Positions 15,805-24,629 of a stretch of 64,000 nt of DNA are shown here, in pieces. Position numbers and translations under genes: made by a program. The notes under the pieces were generated by a model. It made no database searches. It had not been told where the DNA came from and saw only the letters and a list, made by a program, of their open reading frames with translations. The DNA is from Shewanella cutis (GTDB lineage: Bacteria > Pseudomonadota > Gammaproteobacteria > Enterobacterales > Shewanellaceae). The stretch lies in NCBI RefSeq assembly GCF_022410515.1, contig NZ_JACSDI010000016.1, forward strand, positions 1 to 64,000, written 5' to 3'. Numbering within the stretch: the first letter of the stretch is position 1; the number at the start of each line of letters is the position of its first letter.

Positions 15805-18237
15805 ATGCCTACCGTGCCTACAGTCGTCGCCGCCATCCCATTAACGAGTCAGCAAATTTATCGAAGGTCCGAACTTAAACAGCTTAGTGCTGAATGCCAC
15901 TCTACTGCCCAGCTCACGCCACTTGATGATATTGTCGGTCAAGAACGCGCCCAGCAGGCGGTGGAATTTGCCATGGGGATAAAAGAAAAGGGCTATAACA
16001 TTTACGCTATCGGTCAAAATGGTCTCGGTAAACGCACTATGATGTTGCGCTATCTCAATCGCCATGATCCTATTGAACCCGCGTTATTTGACTGGTGCTA
16101 TGTGGTGAACTTTGACGATACCCGTAGCCCCAAAGTTTTAAAACTCACCGCAGGTACGGGGCTAGAATTTAAGAAATCCATCGAAAAACTTATGCTCAAA
16201 TTGGTGAGGGCATTACCCTTAGCCTTTGATAACGAAATGTATTACGCCCGAGCAGAAAAACTCAAAAGCCAACTGACACAAAAACAAGAAGCCGTACTCA
16301 CAGAGCTAAGTGAAGAAGCAAAACAAAAAAACATTAGTCTGAGTTTAACCATGCAGGGGGATTATCAAATGATCGCCCTCAACGGTGACGAGCCCCATGA
16401 TGAAACCTCCTTCAACGAGCTTACTGAAGCCGAACGTAGTCAATTTGAAAGTAATATCAATGGGCTAGAAGTAAAACTAAGAAGCATTATCCGCCAAAAT
16501 ACCGAATGGGAAGAAGAGTTTAGCGATACCCAGCAGGAACACGACGAACAAGTTGCTAAGGATGTGCTGATCCACTTTTTTAAACCTTTGAAGGATAAAT
16601 ACAAACACCAACCCGATGTCAGAGCATTTTTGACAGGTATGCAGGCAGATATCTTAAGTAATTTAGATATCTTTCTTGAAGAAAGTGAAGAACAACTCGC
16701 CCTTGCGTACGCCTCACTTGAAAAGAAAATGCCCCGCCGTTATCAGGTCAATGTACTTGTGAGCCAAGGCGGGCAGAAATACCCCATCGTCGTTGAAGAA
16801 AGCCCTAGCTACCACAGCCTGTTTGGTTATGTTGAAAACGCCACCTTCAGAGGCACAGTGTTTACAGACTTCTCATTGATCCGCCCTGGTAGCTTACACA
16901 AGGCAAACGGTGGCGTACTGTTAATGGACGCCATAAAAGTGCTTGAACGCCCCTATGTTTGGGATGGTTTAAAGCGAGCATTACGTTCTCGCAAGTTGGA
17001 CCTGAGTTCATTAGAGCGGGAAGTATCACTGTCGGGCACCATTTCATTGGCACCGGAACCGATCCCGTTGGATGTAAAAATCATCCTATTTGGTGACCAT
17101 GAAACCTATCAACTATTACAGCATTATGATGCTGATTTCAGTGAACTATTTAGGGTAACTGCCGACTTTGAGGATGTCATGGACAGAACTGACGCCTCCG
17201 AAGCCCACTACGCCCGATTTATTTCCAGTATCGTCCACGATAACAACATGTTGCACTGCGACCGCAGCGCCATTGCACGCATTATTGAATACAGCTCTCG
17301 TGAGGCGCAGGATCAACAAAAGCTCTCGCTGCACTCTGCCAATATTGCCAACCTATTACGGGAATCGAACTTTTGCGCAAAAGCCGCAGCAAGTAAGCGA
17401 ATTGAAAAGCAACATGTTGAACAAGCGTTGAAAAATCAAGAAAAGCGCGTCTCCCGTCTGCATGACAACATTATGGAAAGCTTTGTTAATGGCACGACGC
17501 TAATCAATACTCACGATAAAGTCGTTGGTCAAATCAATGCATTATCTGTTGTTTCCACTTCAGATCACCAATTTGGTCTGCCTAATCGAATCACCGCCAC
17601 GACCGCGTATGGCAAAGGGGAAGTACTGGATATCGAACACAGGGTCAAACTTGGTGGGCGTATTCATTCTAAGGGCGTACTGATCCTCACCGCCTATTTA
17701 GCCTCGGTGTTAGGTAAAACCGCGCAAATTCCCCTCACCACTTACCTCACCTTCGAGCAATCCTACAGCGGTGTCGATGGTGATAGCGCCTCTATGGCTG
17801 AATGCTGTGCCATTATCTCGGCTATTAGTGAATTGCCCTTAAGACAAGATATTGCCATTACTGGCTCAATGAATCAGTTTGGTGAAGCCCAGCCTATCGG
17901 CGGCGTTAATGAGAAAATTGAAGGCTTTTTCGATGTGTGTCAAATCAAGGGCAGAACCTCGAATCAAGGGGTGATTATTCCCGAGTCGAATATCGCTAAC
18001 TTAATGTTACGCCAAGATATTGTTGAAGCAGTTGAACGTGGTGAATTCCATATTTGGGCGATTAACCATGTCACTCAAGCGATGACCTTGCTATTAGGTA
18101 AAACCGCAGCGATAGTGAAAACCAAAGCGCAAACCGATGAAAGTAAACACATAGAGCACTATGCTCCGGATTGTATTTTTGGCATTGCCCAGCAAAAACT
18201 TAATGCCTTAAGAGCACTCAGCAAAACTCATTCATAG
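15805..18237 (+). CDS. Lon-like ATP-dependent protease (AAA_32 / Lon C-terminal type)
   Basis: The 810-aa protein belongs to the Lon-related proteases that lack the Lon substrate-binding N-domain. An AAA region has a Walker A-like IGQNGLGKRTMM at about residues 71-82, followed by a long coiled helical insert (about 150-330) and a sensor/arginine region. The Lon proteolytic domain has the catalytic Ser in DGDSASMAE (about 653) and the Lys in GGVNEKIEGFF (about 696). It degrades cytosolic proteins. AAGGA precedes the ATG. It is transcribed alone, with a terminator 27 bp downstream. Confidence 0.9.
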   Translation: MPTVPTVVAAIPLTSQQIYRRSELKQLSAECHSTAQLTPLDDIVGQERAQQAVEFAMGIKEKGYNIYAIGQNGLGKRTMMLRYLNRHDPIEPALFDWCYVVNFDDTRSPKVLKLTAGTGLEFKKSIEKLMLKLVRALPLAFDNEMYYARAEKLKSQLTQKQEAVLTELSEEAKQKNISLSLTMQGDYQMIALNGDEPHDETSFNELTEAERSQFESNINGLEVKLRSIIRQNTEWEEEFSDTQQEHDEQVAKDVLIHFFKPLKDKYKHQPDVRAFLTGMQADILSNLDIFLEESEEQLALAYASLEKKMPRRYQVNVLVSQGGQKYPIVVEESPSYHSLFGYVENATFRGTVFTDFSLIRPGSLHKANGGVLLMDAIKVLERPYVWDGLKRALRSRKLDLSSLEREVSLSGTISLAPEPIPLDVKIILFGDHETYQLLQHYDADFSELFRVTADFEDVMDRTDASEAHYARFISSIVHDNNMLHCDRSAIARIIEYSSREAQDQQKLSLHSANIANLLRESNFCAKAAASKRIEKQHVEQALKNQEKRVSRLHDNIMESFVNGTTLINTHDKVVGQINALSVVSTSDHQFGLPNRITATTAYGKGEVLDIEHRVKLGGRIHSKGVLILTAYLASVLGKTAQIPLTTYLTFEQSYSGVDGDSASMAECCAIISAISELPLRQDIAITGSMNQFGEAQPIGGVNEKIEGFFDVCQIKGRTSNQGVIIPESNIANLMLRQDIVEAVERGEFHIWAINHVTQAMTLLLGKTAAIVKTKAQTDESKHIEHYAPDCIFGIAQQKLNALRALSKTHS

Positions 18238-18264
18238 TTTCAATTGAGCAAAAAATACAAAACA

Positions 18265-18291
18265 AAAAGGGTTAGCTTAGCTAACCCTTTT
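18265..18291. terminator. Bidirectional rho-independent terminator
   Basis: AAAAGGGTTAGC and GCTAACCCTTTT form a perfect 12-bp stem around a 3-base loop, with A- and T-runs giving a U-tail in both directions. It serves the convergent protease and flavin oxidoreductase genes. Confidence 0.85.
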
Positions 18292-18312
18292 ATCAGCGTT
18301 ACGATGTAAACC

Positions 18313-19380
18313 TTAAATTAAGCTTGCTAACATCTCATCACTATAAGCGACAAGCTCCTCTCCCTTTCGCACTTTAGCAACATAATCAGGGTTAGCGATA
18401 AAGGGACGACCAATTGCAATTAAGTCAAACTTATCCTCTGCAATTGCCTTGCTTGCAGTCTCTGCACTATACCCACCCACACCTACTAGCGTTTTGCCAT
18501 AGTGTGCACGAACATAACTTGATGCTGTGCCGCCTAAGTAATCAAATTCGATACTGTCATCGAAAATACCGATATGCACAAAGGCCAGATCGCGTTTTTC
18601 TAACTCAGGCAGTAAATAATCAAAAACAGCACGGTCACGGCTATCACTTGCCATATTAAAATAGGCGCTAGGGGAAATACGTAAACCGGTTCTGTTGTTA
18701 CCAATACGCGCGGCGATTGCATCGACCACTTCTAAGGCAAACCGCGACATATTTACAGGTGTGCCGCCATATTCATCGGTGCGACGGTTACTGTCGTGAT
18801 GTAAGAATTGATCAATCAAATAGCCATTCGCACCGTGGATCTCAACACCATCGAACCCCGCTTCAATCGCATTCTCAGCCGCCTTGGCATAATCACGCAC
18901 CAGCCCCTGAATATCTTCAACTGTTACGGCTTTTGGCGTCACATAGGTGAGTTCACGCATTCTTGGCACACTGCCTTCAATCTTCTGAGCAGAAGGAGCC
19001 AACACATCACCACCACCGAAAAAGTGTGGATGAGCAACACGGCCCGTATGCCATAACTGCACAAAAATCTTACCGCCATTGGCATGCACTGCATCAGTGA
19101 CTTTACGCCAGCCTGCAATTTGCGCAGAGGTAAAAATACCAGGCGTATTTGGGTAGCCTTGCCCATCAGGGCGAATAATCGTGGCCTCGGAGATAATCAA
19201 TCCCGCCTCAGCACGGCGTGCATAGTAAGCCACCATATCATCGGTAGGAACCAAGTCGGCATCGGCCATACAGCGCGTTAATGGCGCCATTAAGATACGG
19301 TTTTTTAAGGTAATGGTGTCATTAAGCTTGTAGGTGTCGAATAAATTTTCTACTGAGTTAACTGTATTTTCTATCGTCAT
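18313..19380 (-). CDS. Old-yellow-enzyme family FMN alkene reductase (NemA-like)
   Basis: This 355-aa TIM-barrel flavoenzyme has the OYE landmarks: NRILMAPLTRCMAD at about residues 26-39, QLWHTGRVAH near 102, EIHGANGYLIDQFLHHDSNRRTDEYGG near 178-204, and the phosphate-binding IAIGRPFIANPDY near 320. It should use NAD(P)H to reduce alpha,beta-unsaturated carbonyls, nitro compounds or N-ethylmaleimide-like electrophiles. It is divergent from a TetR gene, with three operator-like palindromes between them. This matches the NemR-NemA logic of electrophile detoxification. Confidence 0.92.
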   Translation of the reverse strand: MTIENTVNSVENLFDTYKLNDTITLKNRILMAPLTRCMADADLVPTDDMVAYYARRAEAGLIISEATIIRPDGQGYPNTPGIFTSAQIAGWRKVTDAVHANGGKIFVQLWHTGRVAHPHFFGGGDVLAPSAQKIEGSVPRMRELTYVTPKAVTVEDIQGLVRDYAKAAENAIEAGFDGVEIHGANGYLIDQFLHHDSNRRTDEYGGTPVNMSRFALEVVDAIAARIGNNRTGLRISPSAYFNMASDSRDRAVFDYLLPELEKRDLAFVHIGIFDDSIEFDYLGGTASSYVRAHYGKTLVGVGGYSAETASKAIAEDKFDLIAIGRPFIANPDYVAKVRKGEELVAYSDEMLASLI

Positions 19381-19395
19381 TGGTTTAACCCCATT

Positions 19396-19463
19396 CTTGA
19401 ATGTACATTCAAGATATTACTATTTGAATGATCATTCAAGAACATTTTTGAATGTTTGTTCAA
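19396..19463. promoter_or_regulatory. Three tandem TetR-type operators between divergent genes
   Basis: CTTGAATGTACATTCAAG (19396-19413) is a perfect 18-bp palindrome. TTGAATGATCATTCAA (19424-19439) is a perfect 16-bp palindrome. TTGAATGTTTGTTCAA (19448-19463) is an imperfect copy. Centres are 27 and 24 bp apart. They lie between the OYE gene start and the TetR gene start, so one repressor could control both. Confidence 0.8.
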
Positions 19464-19509
19464 TATTGGGTAGAATCTCCAGCAAGTATCGGTTAGGGGT
19501 AAGAATGCA

Positions 19510-20091
19510 ATGCGAAATGCAGAGTTTGATAGGGCACAAGTGCTCAGAGGGGCAATGGCCGCCTTTATGCGTAAAGGATATACCAAAACCAGCATGCAGG
19601 ATCTCACCCAAGCCACCGGATTACACCCAGGCTCCATCTACTGCGCCTTTAGCAATAAACGCGGGTTGCTCATTGCTGCAATCGATCAATATCAACAGGA
19701 TAGAAACGAGCAGTTTAAACTTATCTTCTCCAACACTCGACCAGTGCTTAATAATTTAAAAAACTACTTAGATAATGTGGTCGTCGAATGTGTAAGCTGT
19801 GATAGCCAGCAAGCCTGTTTACTCACCAAGGCATTAAATGAAATCGCAGAACAAGATGATGAGATTCAACATATTATCAGTCAGAATTTACAGCTATGGC
19901 AGAACGCACTCACCGCACAATTTGAACTGGCAACATCTCAGGGGATATTGCAGGGAGAACTCAATAGCGAGCAAAGAGCGCAATACCTAATGATGGGCAT
20001 TTATGGCTTACGAACCTTTGCTCACACCCATCCGCAGGCAGAGATATTGCAACAATTAGCCAATAAACTGTTTGATGACGTTTGCAGATAA
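19510..20091 (+). CDS. TetR-family repressor, likely redox/electrophile sensing
   Basis: The 193-aa protein has a TetR helix-turn-helix at about residues 10-52 (AFMRKGYTKTSMQDLTQATGL, then GSIYCAFSNKRGLL). The all-helical ligand domain contains a cysteine cluster at about residues 94, 97 and 103, plus Cys45 in the DNA-binding domain. NemR of E. coli senses electrophiles and bleach through comparable cysteines near position 106, so a similar mechanism is plausible. It is divergent from the OYE gene and should repress both through the TTGAATG palindromes. The start used is the ATG at 19510, preceded by AGGGG. Confidence 0.88.
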   Translation: MRNAEFDRAQVLRGAMAAFMRKGYTKTSMQDLTQATGLHPGSIYCAFSNKRGLLIAAIDQYQQDRNEQFKLIFSNTRPVLNNLKNYLDNVVVECVSCDSQQACLLTKALNEIAEQDDEIQHIISQNLQLWQNALTAQFELATSQGILQGELNSEQRAQYLMMGIYGLRTFAHTHPQAEILQQLANKLFDDVCR

Positions 20092-20178
20092 CCGCTTGTT
20101 TTATAAATAAAGACTAAAATTTTTCACTTGTTAGGCCGCCATTTCCATCAAATTTACGCGCTGAGTCCACATAAAGCA

Positions 20179-20209
20179 AAAGGACGATAAATCAGCTTTA
20201 TCGTCCTTT
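20179..20209. terminator. Bidirectional rho-independent terminator
   Basis: AAAGGACGATAAA and TTTATCGTCCTTT make a perfect 13-bp stem with a 5-base loop, between the convergent TetR and TIGR02922-like genes. Confidence 0.85.
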
Positions 20210-20244
20210 ATGTAGGTATTTTGCATGTACAATTCTTGTTTTAA

Positions 20245-20469
20245 TTAACCGATATTTGCCTGCGCAAAAACCCGCTCACCCAGTGAGTTCAATATCTTGC
20301 ATTCACCTTCTAACACGGCAATGATGGATTTTCCTTTTCGAAAACTGGTAGGGATCATTACACGGCCAGACTCACTTACGGGTAAATCTTGTAACACCGC
20401 GTTGTGCATAATTAGCCCGACTGGTGCGTCATAATACAAAACGGTAACTGTCGCTTGTGTTGCTTGCAT
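20245..20469 (-). CDS. Small TIGR02922-like protein, 74 aa
   Basis: A short, beta-rich soluble protein with a VTVLYYDAPVGLIMHNAVL N-terminal stretch and a later SGRVMIPTSFRKGKSIIAVLEG segment. This resembles the TIGR02922 family, known mainly from Shewanella and Colwellia and without an assigned function. I recognise it from pattern only. It is a single-gene unit with a terminator 36 bp after its stop and a long AT-rich region upstream. Confidence 0.65.
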   Translation of the reverse strand: MQATQATVTVLYYDAPVGLIMHNAVLQDLPVSESGRVMIPTSFRKGKSIIAVLEGECKILNSLGERVFAQANIG

Positions 20470-21039
20470 AACCTTTAACTCACATTAAGCAGAATCTACT
20501 GCAATCGATCAAAGTGGCAAGAGTCTCCCTTCATCTCTTATAACAACAAAACTCAAAGATTTTTTACCATTTAAAATCAATCAACTAAAAATCCAAAGCG
20601 ACATAAACTTATACAACTGATAAAAATATCATCGCGCCATGAATGCTTAGCTATTTAAGCACTTCAGCAAATAGATGCCAATCTATTTCTATTTTGTTAA
20701 TCAAATTCGCGCAACCGATCACATCAAATCAACAATAAGTAATGCGTAGTTATTCATAAAATAGAATAAAAACACTAACTTTTTATATTACTGAAGCAAC
20801 TTCGCTTTAAACCCGACCCAAAAACTGCACTACGGGTGCTTTCAAACTCTATTACAATTTTTTGATGATGTGTGATTTCTACTTCTGTATCCGATAAAAC
20901 GTTAGCTAGTAGATTAATCTGGTTTAGAAAATTATCATTACACGCCTCGTGAGTAATTTTGACTCTATCGCCATCCTTTTGGCAAGAATGCCCCTAATAC
21001 GTGAGCACTCCATGCGTGCTCTGCACTCTAGCAAATCAT
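20470..21039. other. AT-rich intergenic segment with a chemoreceptor 3'-end remnant
   Basis: No gene is supported here. The notable content is a short minus-strand remnant around 20791-20830 that reads FWVGFKAK, matching the C-terminus FRVGFKAK of the chemoreceptor gene ending at 39795. It includes the 19-bp direct repeat described separately. The rest is AT-rich and featureless to my eye. Confidence 0.5.
20799..20817 (+). repeat. Left copy of 19-bp direct repeat flanking the accessory block
   Basis: ACTTCGCTTTAAACCCGAC is identical and in the same orientation at 39797-39815, where it encodes the last codons of a chemoreceptor gene. Similarity continues imperfectly beyond the repeat (8 of the next 13 bases). 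The two copies bracket about 19 kb of accessory genes, as attachment sites of an integrated element would. No integrase is visible. Confidence 0.65.
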
Positions 21040-21518
21040 TAGGGCGTGTTGACGTTTCGAGATTAGATTTTGTTCGTTCTGGCAAGCACGGTGCTCGCGA
21101 AACGAGGAATGATGTGTCGTTATTCTACTCAAATGACGAGCGGCTCTTATGACAAAAAGTAATACCAATCGTATTAAATATCTGTTCATTCAGCGGGAAT
21201 TCAACGCGCTTTAGACAAGGCGAAGGCTTGAAGGCATAGTGGTGCTCTGTCGAAAGCCTTAAACGCAGTATAAAGCGCGTTGCCATACAGTGAACATCAG
21301 CCGCCCTTTGGGAGCCACACAGACATCTCACTCCGGTGTTGCATTGACTTAAAAGGGAATGACCATTTCTGCGTCAATGCGCCTTGGATTGAAATGCATG
21401 TGAGGCTCTGAACTGATTAGATATTTAATGTGATTGGTATAAGAGCAAGGGCTTGCCAGACGAACCCTTCGGGCAGCATTTGGCTGCAAAAATAACCCTG
21501 AAACGTCAACACGCCCTA
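21040..21518. mobile_element. Outer MITE-like element with 19-bp perfect terminal inverted repeats
   Basis: The left end TAGGGCGTGTTGACGTTTC (21040-21058) is perfectly repeated inverted at 21500-21518. Homology continues imperfectly inward: GTTCGTTCTGGCAAGC on the left against GTTCGTCTGGCAAGC on the inverted right. No transposase is encoded, and the short open frames inside are accidental. A second element interrupts it. No clear target duplication is visible. Confidence 0.7.
21163..21440. mobile_element. Inner MITE-like element nested in the outer one
   Basis: The termini at 21163-21184 and 21419-21440 are inverted copies matching at 20 of 22 positions, both beginning ATACCAATC at the outer edge and sharing ATTAAATATCT. 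The 278-bp interior is GC-richer than the flanks and contains further inverted segments (ACGCGCTTTA against TAAAGCGCGT), so the transcript would fold strongly. Its position inside the outer element implies a later insertion. Confidence 0.65.
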
Positions 21519-21658
21519 GTAACATCTTAGGTCGCTGACACTCCATTGACTTCCCTAATTACTTCAGACAACCAAGTAAGTGCCTAACAGTAATTTAACA
21601 CCTTCAATAAAGGGAACTAAAAGGCAAGACTGCTATTTAAGATAACGAAGACTTCTGA

Positions 21659-21692
21659 AAACGAAAGATGACTAAATCGTCATCTTTCGTTT
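21659..21692 (-). terminator. Terminator of the 3-hydroxyanthranilate catabolic operon
   Basis: AAACGAAAGATGAC and GTCATCTTTCGTTT form a perfect 14-bp stem with a 6-base loop and a short T-run on the minus strand. It lies about 90 bp beyond the last gene of the operon. Confidence 0.75.
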
Positions 21693-21784
21693 GATGGCAA
21701 AAAATTGAAGTATAGTTGAAAAATATCGCTAAAAATCAATCACAAAATGAGATGTTAGAACGTCATTCATCCTCTTAACAACAT

Positions 21785-22774
21785 TCAGATGTTAAAAAAA
21801 TAGCTAGCGTTTTCACCTAGAATTTTCGATTTTACTTGATCAGATAGTTCGCCATGCTCGCGCACCAAAGTTCCTACCCGTTGTTCACCCAGTGGAAAAG
21901 GGGAGTCTGAGCCAAGCATGACCCGCTCATTTCCCATCGTCTTAGTAAGCAAAGATAATGCATCTTGGCTAAACACCGCTGAATCCACATAGAATCGGTC
22001 ACAGTAAGATGAAGGCAAATTAGGGCAATCTTGACGCACAATATCCCTGTGACGCCATGCGTTATCCACCCGTCCAAGTTGGAAGGCAAAATTACCACCA
22101 CCATGGGCAAAACAGATTTTTAACGTCTTGGGGAGCCGCTCAAACGCACCTGATAAAATGAGTGACAAAATTGATAAATGCGTTTCAGCAGGCATAGCCA
22201 CCAGCCATTGCAACATGTATTTGCCCATACGCTCTCGCCCGAGCATATCCCATGGATGCACTAAAACAGGCATATTCTCATTAGCGCAATGCTGCAAAAA
22301 ACAGACTAATCCCTCGTTATCTAAATCTTTCTCGCCAACATGATTGCCAATTTGTACACCGATATGGCCGTTTCTTTTGGCTCGAGTCACCTCACGGCAC
22401 GCAGCATCAATATGTTGTAACGGCACCTGAGCCATGGCTTTTAAACGCTGAGGATTATAATGACAAAGTTCCAGAGCTAAATCGTTAAAGATCTCACTGC
22501 ACTCGGCAGCTTGCTGCCAAGGTCTATCGTAGGCAAACAGTACTGGCGTAGCGGACAAAACTTGAATATCTACACCGTCACGGTCCATTTCTGCAAGGCG
22601 AACGCGAGGATCCCACAGAGCTTCATATACTGGTCTAAACTCTTTATCCCCGAGCATAATCATTCCCTTGCCATCGCTGGTGTGTTTCAGCCAAGGCCAG
22701 TTTGGGGTCCCAAAACGCGCGGCCAAATCCGGCCAAGCTTTAGGCACAAAATGGGTGTGCATATCAATAATCAT
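21785..22774 (-). CDS. nbaD: 2-amino-3-carboxymuconate-6-semialdehyde decarboxylase (ACMSD)
   Basis: The 329-aa amidohydrolase-fold enzyme decarboxylates the ring-cleavage product of 3-hydroxyanthranilate to 2-aminomuconate semialdehyde. Metal-binding residues are visible: HTH in IIDMHTHFVPKAWP (residues 6-8), His in PVLVHPWDMLGR (about 175), His in CFAHGGGNFAFQLGR (about 226) and Asp in MLGSDSPFPLGE (about 292). It is the last gene of the operon, 25 bp after the dioxygenase gene that makes its substrate. It lacks a signal peptide, so it is cytosolic. Confidence 0.93.
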   Translation of the reverse strand: MIIDMHTHFVPKAWPDLAARFGTPNWPWLKHTSDGKGMIMLGDKEFRPVYEALWDPRVRLAEMDRDGVDIQVLSATPVLFAYDRPWQQAAECSEIFNDLALELCHYNPQRLKAMAQVPLQHIDAACREVTRAKRNGHIGVQIGNHVGEKDLDNEGLVCFLQHCANENMPVLVHPWDMLGRERMGKYMLQWLVAMPAETHLSILSLILSGAFERLPKTLKICFAHGGGNFAFQLGRVDNAWRHRDIVRQDCPNLPSSYCDRFYVDSAVFSQDALSLLTKTMGNERVMLGSDSPFPLGEQRVGTLVREHGELSDQVKSKILGENASYFFNI

Positions 22775-22799
22775 GACGTAACCTTATGTCCTAAATGGA

Positions 22800-23342
22800 T
22801 CAACGCTTAACCGGATGTATCTCACCACAATGGCGACAAGTACGCTTGACTTCATCACTAGCGAAAGCAGCAAACACTGGTGGAAGATCTCGCGCAATAT
22901 GCTGCAATTGCACTTCAACTCGGTGCACCAACTGATGACAGTTTTGGCAATACCATTCGAAAGCATCTTTCTCGCCAGGAGGGCGTTTAGGCTCTATCAC
23001 CAAACACACACTGCCCGCTTCAGGTCGCTGGGGTGAATGGCGAACATGAGGCGGTAATAAAAAGATATCTCCTTCTTTTAAATGCAGTTCTTCTGGGCCG
23101 CTATCCGTCATAATCCTTAGAAATGCATTACCTTTCATTTGGTAGAAAAACTCTTCGACGGGGTCATCATGGTAGTCATAACGCTCATTTGGCCCACCAA
23201 CAACAGTGACCATTAAATCGGCATTTTCCCATATCAATTTATTGTTGACGGGCGGCTTTAATAAATGCTGATGTTCATCGATCCAAGCTTGAAAATTAAA
23301 TGCTGATAACTTACTGATTTTAGGAAGTACGTTATGACTCAT
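22800..23342 (-). CDS. nbaC: 3-hydroxyanthranilate 3,4-dioxygenase
   Basis: The 180-aa cupin enzyme opens the ring of 3-hydroxyanthranilate using Fe(II) and O2. Iron ligands appear in RYDYHDDPVEEFFYQMKG (His and Glu) and LPPHVRHSPQRP (second His). As in bacterial members, the C-terminus adds a rubredoxin-like site with two CxxC pairs (CQNC and CRHC, about residues 131-172). I chose the ATG at 23342, seven bases after AAGGA, instead of the GTG one codon earlier. It overlaps the end of the deaminase gene by 11 bases. Confidence 0.94.
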   Translation of the reverse strand: MSHNVLPKISKLSAFNFQAWIDEHQHLLKPPVNNKLIWENADLMVTVVGGPNERYDYHDDPVEEFFYQMKGNAFLRIMTDSGPEELHLKEGDIFLLPPHVRHSPQRPEAGSVCLVIEPKRPPGEKDAFEWYCQNCHQLVHRVEVQLQHIARDLPPVFAAFASDEVKRTCRHCGEIHPVKR

Positions 23343-23820
23343 CACTTGTTCCTTGTGTTAAAGGTTTATAAGCAACAGCTTTAATTTCTATCAATAGATG
23401 CGGGTGAGGCAATTGGTGCACAGCAACGGTAGTACGCGTCGGCCCTTGTTCATCAAAGTACTCACTGTAAACAGCGTTATAACCGCCAAAATCATTCATA
23501 TTGACCAGAAATGTCGATATTTCAACCACATCGGTAAGTGAGGCTCCTGCAGCCGCCAAGATATCAGCAATATTGTCTATTACCGCTCGAGTTTGTGCTG
23601 CAATATCAAGCTGTGTGGTACCAAATTCATCAACCTTCACACCGACAAAACTGTTATCAGGCAAACGAGAACTTGTTCCAGAAACAAAGATAAAATCCCC
23701 TGCCCGCTTGTAATGTGGAAATCGCCCTCTAGGTTTTGCCTTTGTCGCAATCACTTGACTGCTTGGTCGGGTGCATTCAGTGGATGATACAGGCGTATCC
23801 GCAGACATTACTGTAATCAT
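23332..23820 (-). CDS. nbaF: 2-aminomuconate deaminase, RidA/YjgF fold
   Basis: A 162-aa RidA-family protein with an N-terminal extension of about 30 residues and the core motif set GDFIFVSGTSSRLPDN, AQTRAVIDNI and GPTRTTVAVHQLPHPHLLIEIKAVA. In this pathway the RidA-fold enzyme removes ammonia from 2-aminomuconate to give 4-oxalocrotonate. Context assigns the function: it sits between the oxalocrotonate decarboxylase and the dioxygenase. GGAG lies eight bases before the ATG, and the start overlaps the stop of the next upstream gene by four bases. Confidence 0.88.
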   Translation of the reverse strand: MITVMSADTPVSSTECTRPSSQVIATKAKPRGRFPHYKRAGDFIFVSGTSSRLPDNSFVGVKVDEFGTTQLDIAAQTRAVIDNIADILAAAGASLTDVVEISTFLVNMNDFGGYNAVYSEYFDEQGPTRTTVAVHQLPHPHLLIEIKAVAYKPLTQGTSDES

Positions 23821-24629
23821 ACTGGGTTCTCCTGCAGCAAATGGGCGCTAAACTCCACAGCCCCAAGAGCTTGCGTCAGTAATCGCACATGGCATGTATC
23901 TCGAGCTTTGATAACCAAAGCTTCAGCCGCAGTGGCTGCTCCAGCCAGCACTATGCAACCTGCGGGCAAAAAACTCCCCGCAGCGGCGGCAAGACGAGAG
24001 GCTTCGACCAACGAACGCCACGGATTACCTAATATCGCCGCACTCGAACCAATTTGTACTGCACGGCCATCAAACTCCATCACCATACCAAGATTACTGA
24101 TATCTAACGTGCCACCTTGATTAACACTATGCCAAGTGCCCACACAAAACCCCGCCGATGAGCAGTTATCTGCAATCACGTCCACGAGTGAAAATTTGAA
24201 GTTATCATAACGGGAATCAATCACTTCAAGTGCAGGCGCTACAGCCGCTACCGATGCCATGGCCTCTGCAATGCTCACCTTTCCTGAAAGCGGCTTATTT
24301 AACAAGAAAGCTATTTCAGGCTCGACTCTTGGGTGAATAAAGCGACCTAAATCCAATTTACTGCCGTCATCAATTAACATAGCATCAGTTAACTGTCCAA
24401 AAATCAGATCATCGACACCCATTTGCTGCATTTTAGCGCGACTGGTAAACCCCATTTTAACGCCCATGACTCGCTCATCACGGCGAATACGCTGCAAAAT
24501 TGATAAGTTTTGCACCTGATAAGCATCTGCAATACTTAAACTAACTTCATTCGAAAGCTGAGCAATTGCCGTGGCATTTTGTGCAGCACTATCAACTCGT
24601 TTAGCCAATTGCCCTAATAGTTCAGTCAT
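23817..24629 (-). CDS. nbaG: 4-oxalocrotonate decarboxylase
   Basis: The 270-aa protein belongs to the hydratase/decarboxylase family of meta-cleavage pathways. It carries the decarboxylase-type sequence VMGVKMGFTSRAKMQQMGVD at about residues 53-72 and the metal-binding HPRVEPEIAFLL at about 99-110. It converts 4-oxalocrotonate to 2-oxopent-4-enoate and normally works in complex with the hydratase. The second homologue in this operon (26683-27519) is the hydratase. The ATG at 24629 is preceded by AAAGGAG and overlaps the aldolase stop codon by one base. Confidence 0.88.
   Translation of the reverse strand: MTELLGQLAKRVDSAAQNATAIAQLSNEVSLSIADAYQVQNLSILQRIRRDERVMGVKMGFTSRAKMQQMGVDDLIFGQLTDAMLIDDGSKLDLGRFIHPRVEPEIAFLLNKPLSGKVSIAEAMASVAAVAPALEVIDSRYDNFKFSLVDVIADNCSSAGFCVGTWHSVNQGGTLDISNLGMVMEFDGRAVQIGSSAAILGNPWRSLVEASRLAAAAGSFLPAGCIVLAGAATAAEALVIKARDTCHVRLLTQALGAVEFSAHLLQENPV

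Noticed and set aside
20221..20240. Single TGTACA sequence near the TIGR02922-like gene as another MerR operator
   Set aside because: Only one half-site is present, at the 3' end of a gene, without a partner at 19 bp.
20949..21546. Short open frames at both ends of the MITE-like element sharing the residues LGRVDVS
   Set aside because: The shared residues come from translating the two inverted terminal repeats; these are not genes.
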